Assembly: GCF_036199905.1 (NCBI RefSeq)
Contig: NZ_CP108109.1
Span: 2,899,501-2,963,500, forward strand
Direction of reading: 5' to 3'
DNA: 64,000 bases
From: Streptomyces sp. NBC_00223
GTDB taxonomy: Bacteria; Actinomycetota; Actinomycetes; Streptomycetales; Streptomycetaceae
The first letter of the stretch is position 1; each line of letters begins with the position of its first letter. Under the pieces are notes generated by a model. That model searched no databases and was not told where the DNA came from. It worked only from the letters and a program-made list of their open reading frames with translations. The translations under genes were made by a program, and so were the position numbers. Below are positions 6,378-15,548 of this stretch, piece by piece.

Positions 6378-8573
6378 TCAGCGCCGCCCGGAGTCCAGCT
6401 CCGCGTCCCGCGGATCCCCCTGCCCCTCGGCCACCGCCGGCCCTGACGGGCCGCCGGCCACCTCGGCCGCGCCGCGGTCCGCGCGCCCCGGCCACCACGC
6501 CGCGTGCCCCATCAGCGCGGTGAGGCTCGGCGTGAAGAACATCGCCATCACGAACGCGGCGACCACGATGCCGAAGGCGACCGCGAATCCCATCTCCGTG
6601 AGCAGCGAGTTCCCGGACAGCATCAGCGTGGCGAAGGTCGCCGCCAGGATGAAGCCGGCCGCGGCGATCGTCGGCCCGGCGTGCCGCAGCGCCATGCTGG
6701 CCGCCTCGCGAGGGCTGCGGCCCTCACGGGCCTCCTCGCGGAGCCGGGCGATCATCAGGATGTTGTAGTCCGTGCCGATCGCGACCACGAACAGATACAT
6801 GATGATCGGCAGCAGGAACACCAGACCGGTGCTGTTGCTGCCGTGCTGGAAGAGCAGCACGGTCGCGCCCAGCGTGGCGCCGAAGCCGAGGCCCACCGAC
6901 GCCATCAGGTACCACGGCGCGACCACGCTGCGCAGCAGCAGCCCCAGGATCACCATGATGAGCAGCGCGGCGATCGGGAAGACCGTCTTGTAGTCGTGGT
7001 CGACGGCCGCGTTGATGTCCTTGTAGATCGAGGACATGCCGCCGACCAGGGCCTTGGTTCCTGCCGGCGCGTCGGCGTGCGCCGTGTCGCGCACGTCGCC
7101 GACGGTGTCGATGGCCTTGCCTGTGGCCGCCTCGTACTTCAGCGTGACCGTGAAGTTGGCGGTCTTGTGGTCCTTGCTCAGGCCCGACGCCGGGTCGAGG
7201 CTGACGTCCGCGACGCCGTCGATCTTCTTCAGCTTGTCGCCATACCCGTTCAGGTCCACACCGTCGAGCGTCTTGCCGGTGGTGCTGGTGAGGTAGACCG
7301 AGGTCGGCTCGGCGGCGCCCGCCGAGTACGCCTTCTGCAGGGTGTCCTGGACGACCATCGACTCCTTGGTCTTCGGCATGGAGCCGGAGGCCAGGTCGAA
7401 GGACGCCTTGTAGCCCAGGGTGCCGAGCGCCAGCAGGACCATCACCAGGCCGGAGACGACCGCCACCATGGCGGGCCTGCGGGCCAGGGTGCGGCCGATG
7501 GCCGCGAAGCGGGCGTCCGAGGGCTCCTGGTGCCACTTCTTGCCGGGCCAGAACAGGATGCGCGGCGGGATCAGCGAGCAGATCGCCGGGAAGAGGGTCA
7601 GGCCCGCGACCAGGGTCACCGCGACCAGGATGGCCAGCGCCGGGCCCATCTGCCGCAGGAAGCCGAGCGTGGAGAGGGTCAGCGCGAGGAAGGCGATGAT
7701 CACCGCGCCGGCCGCCGAGGCGATGGCCTCGCCGACCCGGGCCACGCTGTTGATCATGGCTTCCTTGGGCTCGTCACCCGCCCGCAGCCGTTCCCGGTAA
7801 CGGAACATCAGGAAGAGGAAGTAGTCCGTGCCGACGCCGAGCACCACCACGATCAGCAGCGCGGAGACCGAACTGTTCGCCTGGAGTCCGAAGATCTTGG
7901 TGGCGTCCGCGATCAGCGCGTTGGCGATCATGAAGACGACCGCCACCAGCACCACCAGTGGCAGCACCGCGATGATCGGCGATCGGAAGATGATCAGCAG
8001 AGTGATGATGATGATCAGCAGCGAGCCGACCAGGGCCAGCGCGTCCGAGGTCTTGGACGAATCCTGTTGGTCGAGGGCCTGCGCGGCCTGACCACCGAGC
8101 TTCACCGTCAGATTCGTGCCCTTGGCGAGCGTCTGGGACTCGTCGCGCAGCTTCTTCGCCGCGTCGGACTGCTTCGGCTGGCCGGCGCTCTTCTTGTCCA
8201 TCTGGACGCTGGCGATGTCGAACTTGCCGTTGTCGGACGGCTTGCCCGCCACGATGTTCTGGACCTGGTCGATCTTCTTGTTACCGAGTTCGGTGGTGAT
8301 GCGCGCGACATCGGCCTTGTCGGTGTCGGTCAGCACACCTCCGTCGGTGCGTTCGTAAAGGACGATCGCGGACGGCGTGAAGGCGGCGGGGAACGCCTTC
8401 TCCTGGAGATTCGCCGCCTGGATCGACTCGTAGTGGCTGGGCAGGAAGCTGCTCTCGTCACTGTTGGACGGCAGACTCGGCGCGGTGGCGACGATCGCGA
8501 CGGCGGCGATGACCCACGCGACAATCGTCCAGACGGGATGGCGGACGACGGTGCGTCCGATGCGGTGGAACAT
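6378..8573 (-). CDS. MMPL-family RND exporter
   Basis: A 731-residue integral membrane transporter of the MMPL/RND type, the usual length for actinobacterial members that export lipids or small molecules by proton antiport. Each half has an N-terminal helix, a large extracytoplasmic domain (about residues 40-180 and 400-520) and a block of five helices. GTDYFLFLMFRYRE and GTDYNILMIARLREE are the twin TM4-type segments carrying the Asp-Tyr pairs expected for proton relay. Start: ATG at 8573 with GGAGG upstream. No adjacent regulator or lipid-biosynthesis gene identifies the substrate. The 203-bp gap upstream (8574-8776) is its promoter region. Confidence 0.92.
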   Translation of the reverse strand: MFHRIGRTVVRHPVWTIVAWVIAAVAIVATAPSLPSNSDESSFLPSHYESIQAANLQEKAFPAAFTPSAIVLYERTDGGVLTDTDKADVARITTELGNKKIDQVQNIVAGKPSDNGKFDIASVQMDKKSAGQPKQSDAAKKLRDESQTLAKGTNLTVKLGGQAAQALDQQDSSKTSDALALVGSLLIIIITLLIIFRSPIIAVLPLVVLVAVVFMIANALIADATKIFGLQANSSVSALLIVVVLGVGTDYFLFLMFRYRERLRAGDEPKEAMINSVARVGEAIASAAGAVIIAFLALTLSTLGFLRQMGPALAILVAVTLVAGLTLFPAICSLIPPRILFWPGKKWHQEPSDARFAAIGRTLARRPAMVAVVSGLVMVLLALGTLGYKASFDLASGSMPKTKESMVVQDTLQKAYSAGAAEPTSVYLTSTTGKTLDGVDLNGYGDKLKKIDGVADVSLDPASGLSKDHKTANFTVTLKYEAATGKAIDTVGDVRDTAHADAPAGTKALVGGMSSIYKDINAAVDHDYKTVFPIAALLIMVILGLLLRSVVAPWYLMASVGLGFGATLGATVLLFQHGSNSTGLVFLLPIIMYLFVVAIGTDYNILMIARLREEAREGRSPREAASMALRHAGPTIAAAGFILAATFATLMLSGNSLLTEMGFAVAFGIVVAAFVMAMFFTPSLTALMGHAAWWPGRADRGAAEVAGGPSGPAVAEGQGDPRDAELDSGRR

Positions 8574-8776
8574 GCGGTGCTGCCTCCATGGCAGGACTGA
8601 TCACCGCCACCCTTTGGAGCGGAACCCGGGTATCGGCGACCCGGACGACCTCGCGGCCGTCCGGTGATATGTGGACAGAAATGTGGCTGGGTGCCTCTGA
8701 GCTTACTTGCCGCCCGGCTAGGGGCAACTCCCGGGGTCCCCTCCCCCGTCCGCACACCCCTGTATCCCTATCCCGG

Positions 8777-10108
8777 TCACACCGGCGGCAGCAACCGCTT
8801 TTGCGGCTTGCCCATCGCGTTGCGCGGCAGTTCGGCGAGGAACCGTACGGCCCGCGGCCGCTTGTGCACCGACAGCCGCGCCGCCACGAAATCCGTCAGC
8901 TCGGCCGCCGTGACACCCTCCGCGACCACATAGGCGACGATCTGCTGCCCGAGATCCGCGTGCGGCGCGCCGACGACGGCCGCCTCCCGTACCGCGGGGT
9001 GGGCGAGCAGCACGTTCTCCACCTCGCCCGCGCCGATCCGGTAGCCGCCGGACTTGATGAGGTCCGTCGAGGCCCGCCCCACGATCCGGTGCGTGCCGTC
9101 CGCGTCAATGGCGGCGATGTCGCCGGTGCGGAACCAGCCGTCCTCGGTGTACGCGGCCGCCGTCGCCTCCGGCTGCCCGAGGTAGCCGTCGAAGAGGGTG
9201 GGGCCCTGCACCTGCAACTCCCCGATGCCGTCCGCCGCCTGCGCGATCCGGGTGGTGATCCCCGGCAGCGGGGTGCCGACCGCGCCCGGCCGCCGCTGCC
9301 CCGCGGCCCTCGCGCTCACGGTGATCAGTGTCTCCGTCATGCCGTAGCGCTCCACCGGCTCGTGCCCGGTCAGCGTCCGCAGGCGCTCGAAGACGGGCGC
9401 GGGCAGCGGAGCGCTCCCCGAGACCAGCAGCCGCGCGCCGGACAGGGCCCGCGCGGCCGCCTCGTCCTGTGCCACCCGGTGCCACACCGTGGGCACCCCG
9501 AAGTAGAGGCTGCCGCCCGCCGCCGCGTACGCCTGCGGGGTCGGCCGGCCGGTGTGCACCAGACGGCTGCCGGTCCGCAGCGCGCCCAGCACGCCCAGCA
9601 CCAGGCCGTGCACATGGAACAGCGGCAGCCCGTGCACCAGGGTGTCCTCGGCCGTCCACTGCCACGCGGCCGCGAGGGCGTCCAGGTCGGCGGCGATCGC
9701 GGACCGCGAGATCAGCACCCCCTTGGGCGGCCCGGTCGTCCCCGAGGTGTAGAGCACCAGGGCGGCGTCCCCGGCCGGCTCCCCCGCGAAGTCGGCCCGC
9801 TCGGCGAAGTCCACGGCCAGCAACTCGGCGCCCGAGTCGGCCAGCACGTGCTCGCGCTCGGCCGGCCCCGCGTCCGGCGCGACCGGTACGACCGGCACCC
9901 CGGCGAGCAGCCCGCCCACCACGGCGGCCACCGTCTCCAGCGAGGCCGTCGCGTCCACGGCGAACGCCTTCCGTCCCGCGACCCGCCGGGCGACCGCGCC
10001 TGCCGCGCCGAGCAGTTCCTCGTACGAGCAGCTCCGGCCGGCCACGGTCACCGCGTCCGCCCGGTCCGCTGCCCCGTGCAGGGCGGTGAGAACAGGCGTG
10101 TCCGGCAT
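8777..10108 (-). CDS. Acyl-CoA synthetase, malonyl-CoA synthetase (MatB)-like
   Basis: A 443-residue ANL-superfamily adenylate-forming ligase that activates a carboxylic acid with ATP and transfers it to CoA. The ATG at 10108 has GAGGAGG upstream; the longer frame to 10249 is not needed. Motifs in order: P-loop YTSGTTGPPKG (120-130), the LFHVHGLVLG region, YGMTE, the hinge aspartate in GRASTDLIKSGGYRIG, and the catalytic lysine in NAMGK (K434). The short length and the sequence around LDALAAAWQW and LPLFHVHG resemble Streptomyces malonate/methylmalonate-CoA ligases, so a small dicarboxylate substrate is plausible, but other short-chain acids cannot be excluded. It is divergent from the gene at 10199. 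Confidence 0.85.
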   Translation of the reverse strand: MPDTPVLTALHGAADRADAVTVAGRSCSYEELLGAAGAVARRVAGRKAFAVDATASLETVAAVVGGLLAGVPVVPVAPDAGPAEREHVLADSGAELLAVDFAERADFAGEPAGDAALVLYTSGTTGPPKGVLISRSAIAADLDALAAAWQWTAEDTLVHGLPLFHVHGLVLGVLGALRTGSRLVHTGRPTPQAYAAAGGSLYFGVPTVWHRVAQDEAAARALSGARLLVSGSAPLPAPVFERLRTLTGHEPVERYGMTETLITVSARAAGQRRPGAVGTPLPGITTRIAQAADGIGELQVQGPTLFDGYLGQPEATAAAYTEDGWFRTGDIAAIDADGTHRIVGRASTDLIKSGGYRIGAGEVENVLLAHPAVREAAVVGAPHADLGQQIVAYVVAEGVTAAELTDFVAARLSVHKRPRAVRFLAELPRNAMGKPQKRLLPPV

Positions 10109-10198
10109 GGCGAATCCTCCTCGGGGACGGCAGACCCCCGAGGGAAATCGGGGGCTAACCCCAGTGTCGCGTACCGCCCCACTGCCTACGGTTGGGCC

Positions 10199-10618
10199 AT
10201 GGACGCCCGCGACCCGGAACTCAAGAAGGAACTCTCCGCCACCATGCAAGCGCGCAAGGACCTAGGGGCGGAGTACGAGTCGGAGCTGGTCGACTCGTTC
10301 ATGGACAAGCTGACAGAACGCGTCGACAGCCGTGTCGAGCAGCGAGTGCACCGCGAACTGGCCCAGCAGCAGACCTCGTTCGCCCGGGCCGACCGCCGCC
10401 CGATCGGGCCGCCGCAGCCCAGCGCCCGCTTCGCGCGCTACGGCTTCGCCGGCTTCACCATGATCGCCGCGATCCCGCTCTCCGCGATCGGCGCGGTCCA
10501 GGCCGGCGCCGCCGGTCTGTTCATCACCTGGGCGGGCATCGTCGGTGTGAACGTCGCCCAGGGCCTGAGCGGCTTCCTCGGCCCCCGCGCCAAGCGGGAG
10601 AAGGACGACTGGTCGTAG
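10199..10618 (+). CDS. Conserved small membrane protein
   Basis: A 139-residue protein. The first ~75 residues are charged and helical (two stretches rich in Glu/Lys/Arg, one centred on DKLTERVDSRVEQRVHRE), suggesting a short coiled coil. Then come two hydrophobic helices (about 85-130: FAGFTMIAAIPLSAIGAVQA and AAGLFITWAGIVGVNVAQGL) and a basic tail ending KREKDDWS. Start: ATG at 10199. It is divergently transcribed from the acyl-CoA synthetase gene with a 90-bp shared upstream region. I recognise the layout as common in streptomycetes but know no function. Confidence 0.65.
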   Translation: MDARDPELKKELSATMQARKDLGAEYESELVDSFMDKLTERVDSRVEQRVHRELAQQQTSFARADRRPIGPPQPSARFARYGFAGFTMIAAIPLSAIGAVQAGAAGLFITWAGIVGVNVAQGLSGFLGPRAKREKDDWS

Positions 10619-11056
10619 GCCCGGGCCGGGCGCGGCGGTTTTCCGGTCGGACAGCGGCTTCGGCGCCAGGAGACGAGGGGCCCGCGAAGGCGGCGGACGG
10701 CCCGGGAAGAGGGGGTCCGGAAGAACCGGAAGAAGAGGTGGGCGGGGACCGCCGCACCCCCGGCCCGGAGGCCGAAGGGCGGGACGACGGCGGTCCCCGC
10801 CGGGGACGCGGGCCCGGGAACAAGGCCGGACCGCGTGCCCGGGGTCACCATGGGTCCGGGAGCCGCTCCGGAGGCCGTGGTGCCGCTGGGTGTGCCGGTC
10901 GCGGCCGGGAGGTCCCCGCCGCGTCGACATCACCCAATGTGCCGGACGGTTGTTAAGCCGGTGCTGCGCCCGTGTGTCGCGGGTGTACCAGTTCCGCGAA
11001 TCCTGATGCCGGCCACCGGGCCGCCGTCGTGGCGCCCGGGCGCCGGCGTCCCCGGC
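10619..11056. other. 438-bp gap without a convincing gene
   Basis: Extremely GC-rich spacer between two convergent genes. Open frames run through it on both strands, but their translations are low-complexity Gly/Arg/Pro with no start context. The only structure I see is a small perfect stem GTCCCC-GCC-GGGGAC at 10793-10807, which may act as part of a bidirectional terminator. Confidence 0.5.
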
Positions 11057-12445
11057 TCAGGCGCCGCCGTGTCCGGCCAGGAAGGTCAGCAGGTCCTGCC
11101 GGCTGACGACTCCGGTCGGCCTGCCCTCCACCAGCACGATCGCCGCGTCCGCGTGCTCCAGTACGGTCATCAGATCCGCGACCGGCTCCCCGGAGCCGAC
11201 CTGCGGCAGCGGCGGGCACAGGTGCTTGTCCAGCGGGTCCTCCAGCGTGGCGCGCTTGCTGAACAGCGCGTGCAGCAGATCCCGCTCCACGACCGAGCCG
11301 ATCACCTCGGCGGCCATCACATCGGGGTGCCCGGCGCCGGGCTTGACGACGGGCATCTGAGAGACGCCGTACTCGCGCAGCACCTCGATGGCCTCACCGA
11401 CCGTCTCGTCGGGGTGCATGTGGACGAGCTGCGGCATGCCGCCGTCCTTGTGCGCGAGCACGTCGGAGACCCGGGGCTGGCCCTGGCTCTCGTCCAGGAA
11501 GCCGTGCGAGCTCATCCACTCGTCGCTGAAGATCTTCGACAGGTAGCCGCGGCCGCTGTCCGGCAGCAGGACGACCACCACGTCGTCGGGACCGAGCCGC
11601 TCGGCGACCCGCAGGGCCGCGACCACGGCCATCCCGCAGGAGCCGCCGACCAGCAGCCCCTCCTCGCGGGCGAGCCGACGGGTCATCTGGAAGGAGTCCT
11701 TGTCCGAGACGGCCACGATCTCGTCGGCCACGTCCCGGTCGTACGCGGTCGGCCAGAAGTCCTCGCCGACGCCCTCGACCAGGTACGGCCGCCCGGAGCC
11801 GCCGCTGTAGACCGAGCCCTCCGGGTCCGCGCCGATCACCTGGACCCGGCCCTCGCTGGCGTCCTTGAGATAGCGCCCGGTGCCCGAGATCGTGCCGCCG
11901 GTGCCGACGCCCGCCACGAAGTGGGTGATCCGGCCGTCGGTCTGCTGCCACAGCTCGGGGCCGGTGGAGTGATAGTGCGACAACGGGTTGTTCGGGTTGC
12001 TGTACTGGTCCGGCTTCCAGGCGTTCGGCGTCTCGCGCACCAGCCGGTCCGAGACGTTGTAGTACGAGTCGGGGTGCCCGGGGTCGACGGCGGTCGGGCA
12101 GACCACGACTTCGGCGCCGTACGCCCGCAGGACGTTGATCTTGTCCATCGACACCTTGTCCGGGCAGACGAAGATGCAGTGGTAGCCCTTGCGCTGGGCG
12201 ACCATGGCCAGGCCGACGCCGGTGTTGCCCGAGGTGGGCTCGACGATGGTGCCGCCGGGCCTGAGGTCCCCGCTGCGCTCCGCCGCCTCGATCATGCGCA
12301 GCGCGATCCGGTCCTTCACCGATCCGCCGGGGTTGAAGTACTCGACCTTGGCCAGGACGGTCGCCTGAATGCCCTCGGTCACGCTGTTGAGCCTCACCAG
12401 CGGGGTGTTGCCGACGAGGCTGATCATCGAGTCGTGAAACTGCAC
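11057..12445 (-). CDS. cbs: Cystathionine beta-synthase
   Basis: A 462-residue PLP enzyme that condenses serine with homocysteine to cystathionine (the reverse transsulfuration route). The GTG at 12445 is chosen because a GGAGACA ribosome site lies just upstream; a frame to 12709 exists but overlaps the divergent gene. The catalytic core (1-320) has the PLP lysine in NPGGSVKDR (K44), the substrate loop TSGNTG (71-76), the phosphate loop GTGGTISGTG and SYYNVSDRL. The C-terminal ~120 residues contain a pair of CBS modules (phrases VLREYGVSQMPVV and RPTGVVSRQDLLTFL), which bind adenosyl ligands in related proteins. The C-terminal CBS pair favours CBS over cysteine synthase. It stands alone, divergent from the SGNH hydrolase. 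Confidence 0.93.
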   Translation of the reverse strand: MQFHDSMISLVGNTPLVRLNSVTEGIQATVLAKVEYFNPGGSVKDRIALRMIEAAERSGDLRPGGTIVEPTSGNTGVGLAMVAQRKGYHCIFVCPDKVSMDKINVLRAYGAEVVVCPTAVDPGHPDSYYNVSDRLVRETPNAWKPDQYSNPNNPLSHYHSTGPELWQQTDGRITHFVAGVGTGGTISGTGRYLKDASEGRVQVIGADPEGSVYSGGSGRPYLVEGVGEDFWPTAYDRDVADEIVAVSDKDSFQMTRRLAREEGLLVGGSCGMAVVAALRVAERLGPDDVVVVLLPDSGRGYLSKIFSDEWMSSHGFLDESQGQPRVSDVLAHKDGGMPQLVHMHPDETVGEAIEVLREYGVSQMPVVKPGAGHPDVMAAEVIGSVVERDLLHALFSKRATLEDPLDKHLCPPLPQVGSGEPVADLMTVLEHADAAIVLVEGRPTGVVSRQDLLTFLAGHGGA

Positions 12446-12590
12446 CGTGTGTCTCCGGGTTCTCCGTGATGGTGGGGCCAGCCTAGGGCCTGCGCGAAAC
12501 GTGGACGTCTCGGACGGCGTTGACGTTGGCAAGGGAGTTTCCCGGGGCAACAGGTTGTTGTACCGACGAGTAGTGGAGGTGGCCGGCTCG

Positions 12591-13640
12591 ATGTCGAGGG
12601 CGAGGGTGGCACGGCGGATCGCGACCGCGGCGGCGTTCGGCGGCGGTGGGATGAGCCTGCTGGGCGGGGCCGCGATCGGGCTGCTGCTGACGGAGGTACG
12701 GCTGGCCAAGCGGGTGGTCGGCGGCTCGGGCGACGTGCCGCCGCGGGCCGACGGGCGCTACGGCTCGGCGTTCGCGCACCGGACCGGGGAGTCGGCGCTG
12801 CGGCTGGTCTTCCTCGGCGACTCCACGGCCGCGGGACAGGGCGTGCACCGGGCCAGGGAGACCCCGGGGGCGCTGCTGGCCTCCGGGCTCGCGGCGGTGG
12901 CCGAGCGGCCGGTGAAGCTGGTGAACGTGGCGCTGCCGGGCGCGCAGTCCGACGACCTGGCCCGCCAGGTGGCGCTGGTGCTCGGCCCGTCCGTGCCGTC
13001 GCCGGACGTGGCGGTGATCATGATCGGCGCCAATGACGTGACGCACCGGATGCCGCTCGCCACCTCGGTGCGGCTGCTGTCGGACGCGGTACGGCGGCTG
13101 CGGGACGCCGGCAGCGAGGTGATCGTGGGCACATGTCCCGACCTGGGCTCGGTCGAGCCGGTCTACCAGCCGCTGCGCTGGCTGGCCCGCCGGGCGAGCA
13201 GACAGCTGGCCGCGGCGCAGACCATCGCGGTGGTGGGCCTGGGCGGGCGTACGGTCTCGCTCGGCGACCTGCTGGGCCCGGAGTTCGAGGCCCGCCCGCG
13301 TGAGCTGTTCGGCCCTGACAACTTCCACCCGTCCGCCGAGGGCTACGCGACCGCCGCCATGGCCCTGCTGCCGACGCTGTGCGCCTCGCTGGGTCTGTGG
13401 CCCGAGGCGGACGAGCAGCCGGACGCGCGGCGCGGCGAGGGCTTCCTGCCGGTGGCCGAGGCGGCGGCGGAGGCGGCGGCCGAGGGCGGTACGGAGGTGG
13501 CGGCGGCCCACGCGGTCTCCTCCGGCCCGCGCGGCCGCTGGGCGCTGCTCAAGCGGCGGCGCAGGCGGCAGCTGGAGGAGGAGCACCCGCAGCCCGACAC
13601 CTTGCCGGTGGAGGGGGCCGCCGGGCACCGGACGGCCTAG
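12591..13640 (+). CDS. Exported SGNH/GDSL-type hydrolase
   Basis: A 349-residue SGNH-fold esterase/lipase. The start is ATG at 12591 with GGAGG about 11 nt upstream. The N-terminus has a hydrophobic anchor (residues ~11-35), so the enzyme is probably tethered outside the membrane. Block I is LVFLGDSTAAGQG with the nucleophile Ser78, block III is IGANDV with the oxyanion Asn, and block V is DNFHPSAEGY with the catalytic Asp/His. The last ~80 residues are a low-complexity Ala/Glu then Arg-rich tail (LLKRRRRRQLEEE), which is unusual for a secreted hydrolase and may lie in the wall. The substrate is unknown; members act on lipids, glycans or acetylated polymers. Confidence 0.85.
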   Translation: MSRARVARRIATAAAFGGGGMSLLGGAAIGLLLTEVRLAKRVVGGSGDVPPRADGRYGSAFAHRTGESALRLVFLGDSTAAGQGVHRARETPGALLASGLAAVAERPVKLVNVALPGAQSDDLARQVALVLGPSVPSPDVAVIMIGANDVTHRMPLATSVRLLSDAVRRLRDAGSEVIVGTCPDLGSVEPVYQPLRWLARRASRQLAAAQTIAVVGLGGRTVSLGDLLGPEFEARPRELFGPDNFHPSAEGYATAAMALLPTLCASLGLWPEADEQPDARRGEGFLPVAEAAAEAAAEGGTEVAAAHAVSSGPRGRWALLKRRRRRQLEEEHPQPDTLPVEGAAGHRTA

Positions 13641-13734
13641 CCGCGCGGGGATGCGGTCTCTCGTGCTCGGGACCGGCCGGGAGCCCGTCGGTGTGGGATC
13701 GGCCGGATCGGGGTACGGGCAGGGCGTCCGCGAG

Positions 13735-13748
13735 TAAGCAAGCGCTCA
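13735..13748 (+). promoter_or_regulatory. Possible TetR-type operator upstream of thiolase
   Basis: TAAGCAAGCGCTCA is an imperfect palindrome of the form T-x-AGC-xxxx-GCT-x-A, about 105 bp before the thiolase start. From memory, AAGC/GCTT-type palindromes of this kind occur before actinobacterial beta-oxidation genes under TetR-family control; that is an analogy, not a database match. Confidence 0.35.
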
Positions 13749-13852
13749 GAAAGTAGCCCGCATCACAGTGTGCTCCTGATGACCCGCTGCGATACGTACA
13801 GGTAACTTTCCCGAGAGTCCCGAATCACGCAGCCTCGACGAGGAGTGTCGCG

Positions 13853-15073
13853 ATGCCCGAAGCCGTCATCGTCTCCGCCGCCCGTTCCCCCATCGGACGC
13901 GCCTTCAAGGGGTCGCTCAAGGAGCTGCGCCCGGACGACCTGGTCGCCACGGTCATCAGGACCGCGCTGGACAAGGTGCCGCAGCTCGACCCGCGCGAGA
14001 TCGACGACCTGATGCTGGGCTGCGGGCTGCCGGGCGGCGAGCAGGGCTACAACATGGGCCGGATCGTCGCCGTGCAGATGGGCATGGACCATCTGCCGGG
14101 GTGCACGGTCACCCGCTACTGTTCGTCGTCCCTCCAGACCACCCGCATGGCCCTGCACGCCATCAGGGCGGGCGAGGGCGACGTCTTCATCTCGGCGGGC
14201 GTCGAGATGGTGTCGCGGTTCGTCAAGGGCAACTCCGACAGCCTCCCCGACACGAAGAACCCGCTCTTCGCCGACGCCGAGGCGCGCACGCAGCGGCGCG
14301 CCGAGGAGGGGGGCGGAACGTGGCACGACCCGCGCGAGGACGGGGTGGTGCCGGACGCGTACATCGCGATGGGCCAGACCGCGGAGAATCTGGCGGCGCT
14401 CAAGGGCATTACCCGGCAGGAGCAGGACGAGTTCGGCGTCCGGTCGCAGAATCTCGCGGAGGCCGCGCTGAAGAACGGCTTCTGGGAGCGCGAGATCACG
14501 CCCGTGACGCTGCCGGACGGCTCGGTGGTGTCCGCGGACGACGGGCCGCGCGCGGGCGTCACCCTGGAAGGCGTACAGGCCCTCAAGCCGGTCTTCCGGC
14601 CCGACGGCACGGTCACCGCGGGCAACTGCTGCCCGCTCAACGACGGCGCGGCCGCGCTGGTCGTCATGTCCGACACGAAGGCGCGCGAGCTGGGCATCAC
14701 ACCGCTGGCCCGGGTGGTCTCCACGGGTGTGTCCGGCCTGTCCCCCGAGATCATGGGCTACGGTCCGGTCGAGGCGTCCACGCAGGCGCTGCGGCGGGCG
14801 GGGATGTCCATCGGCGACATCGACCTGGTCGAGATCAACGAGGCGTTCGCCGCGCAGGTCATCCCGTCCTACCGCGACCTGGGCATCGACCTGGACCGCC
14901 TCAACGTCAACGGCGGCGCCATCGCGGTCGGCCACCCCTTCGGCATGACCGGCGCGCGGATCACCGGCACGCTCATCAACAGCCTCCAGTTCCACGACAA
15001 GCAGTTCGGCCTGGAAACGATGTGCGTGGGCGGCGGCCAAGGCATGGCCATGGTCATCGAGCGGCTGAGCTGA
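13853..15073 (+). CDS. Acetyl-CoA C-acyltransferase (thiolase)
   Basis: A 406-residue thiolase. The nucleophile is Cys90 (RYCSSSLQTT), the His of GHPFGMTGAR is H361, and the proton-donating Cys is C391 (CVGGGQGM); NEAFA lies between. All catalytic positions are intact. The enzyme cleaves 3-ketoacyl-CoA with CoA or condenses acetyl-CoA units. Start: ATG at 13853 after GAGGAGTG. It stands alone, not beside a 3-hydroxyacyl-CoA dehydrogenase, so degradative versus biosynthetic use cannot be settled. Its final codons are part of a 78-bp sequence repeated 100 bp downstream. A stem-loop at 15339-15371 is the likely terminator. Confidence 0.93.
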   Translation: MPEAVIVSAARSPIGRAFKGSLKELRPDDLVATVIRTALDKVPQLDPREIDDLMLGCGLPGGEQGYNMGRIVAVQMGMDHLPGCTVTRYCSSSLQTTRMALHAIRAGEGDVFISAGVEMVSRFVKGNSDSLPDTKNPLFADAEARTQRRAEEGGGTWHDPREDGVVPDAYIAMGQTAENLAALKGITRQEQDEFGVRSQNLAEAALKNGFWEREITPVTLPDGSVVSADDGPRAGVTLEGVQALKPVFRPDGTVTAGNCCPLNDGAAALVVMSDTKARELGITPLARVVSTGVSGLSPEIMGYGPVEASTQALRRAGMSIGDIDLVEINEAFAAQVIPSYRDLGIDLDRLNVNGGAIAVGHPFGMTGARITGTLINSLQFHDKQFGLETMCVGGGQGMAMVIERLS

Positions 15074-15235
15074 GTCGCAGCGGACGGTAGGGGTCGTCCG
15101 AGGAACGAGGAGGGCACCTGCCGGGAGCGAAGGCGAAGCGAAACGCGACCAAAAAAGCGAGCGGCTGAGCTGAGTCGCAGCGGACGGTAGGGGCCGCCCG
15201 AGGAACGAGGACGGCACCTGCCGGAAGCGAAGGCG
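15058..15235 (+). repeat. 78-bp direct repeat duplicating the thiolase 3' end
   Basis: 15058-15135 and 15158-15235 match at 74 of 78 positions with an exact 100-bp offset. The mismatches are at 15094, 15097, 15112 and 15125. The first copy includes the last four thiolase codons and the stop; the second is non-coding. The copies are separated by a 22-bp A-rich spacer. Confidence 0.9.
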
Positions 15236-15338
15236 CCCGGGGCGCGCAGCCCGCATCAACGCCCGCCGCGCGGCGTTATTACTCACCGTAGCCAACCCAC
15301 TCCCTTGCGCACGGAGTGTGATGTACATCGCATTCTGT

Positions 15339-15371
15339 CCGCCCCCGCGGGAGTTGACTTCCCGGGGGCGG
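15339..15371 (+). terminator. Stem-loop followed by T run
   Basis: The arms CCGCCCCCG (15339-15347) and CGGGGGCGG (15363-15371) enclose a 15-nt loop, with TTTT at 15377-15380. It fits the end of the thiolase transcript, 266 nt past the stop codon. Confidence 0.6.
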
Positions 15372-15548
15372 CTGCGTTTTGGCAGCTCAGCGGGGCCGCG
15401 ACCGAACGGGACAAGCCCACAGACCACGTCAATTCATGACGTTCCGCACTGCAAAGGCCACGGGTTTACCGGCAGAGTGAGGGGTGGGGGAAGTTTCGCC
15501 CACCTCCCTGGTGGGCACGCTCGGGTCGCATCAGTCGGGAGTACGTCA

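Noticed and set aside
6504-8600. A 698-codon plus-strand frame opposite the MMPL exporter.
   Set aside because: Composition is Arg/Gln/Asp-rich, typical of antisense frames in GC-rich DNA; the opposite frame is a clear transporter.
10192-10956. A 254-codon plus-strand frame overlapping and following the small membrane protein at 10199.
   Set aside because: Starts in another frame and becomes Gly/Arg/Pro low complexity; no ribosome site or domain.
10619-11056. Small gene within the 438-bp GC-rich gap.
   Set aside because: All frames are low complexity with no start context.
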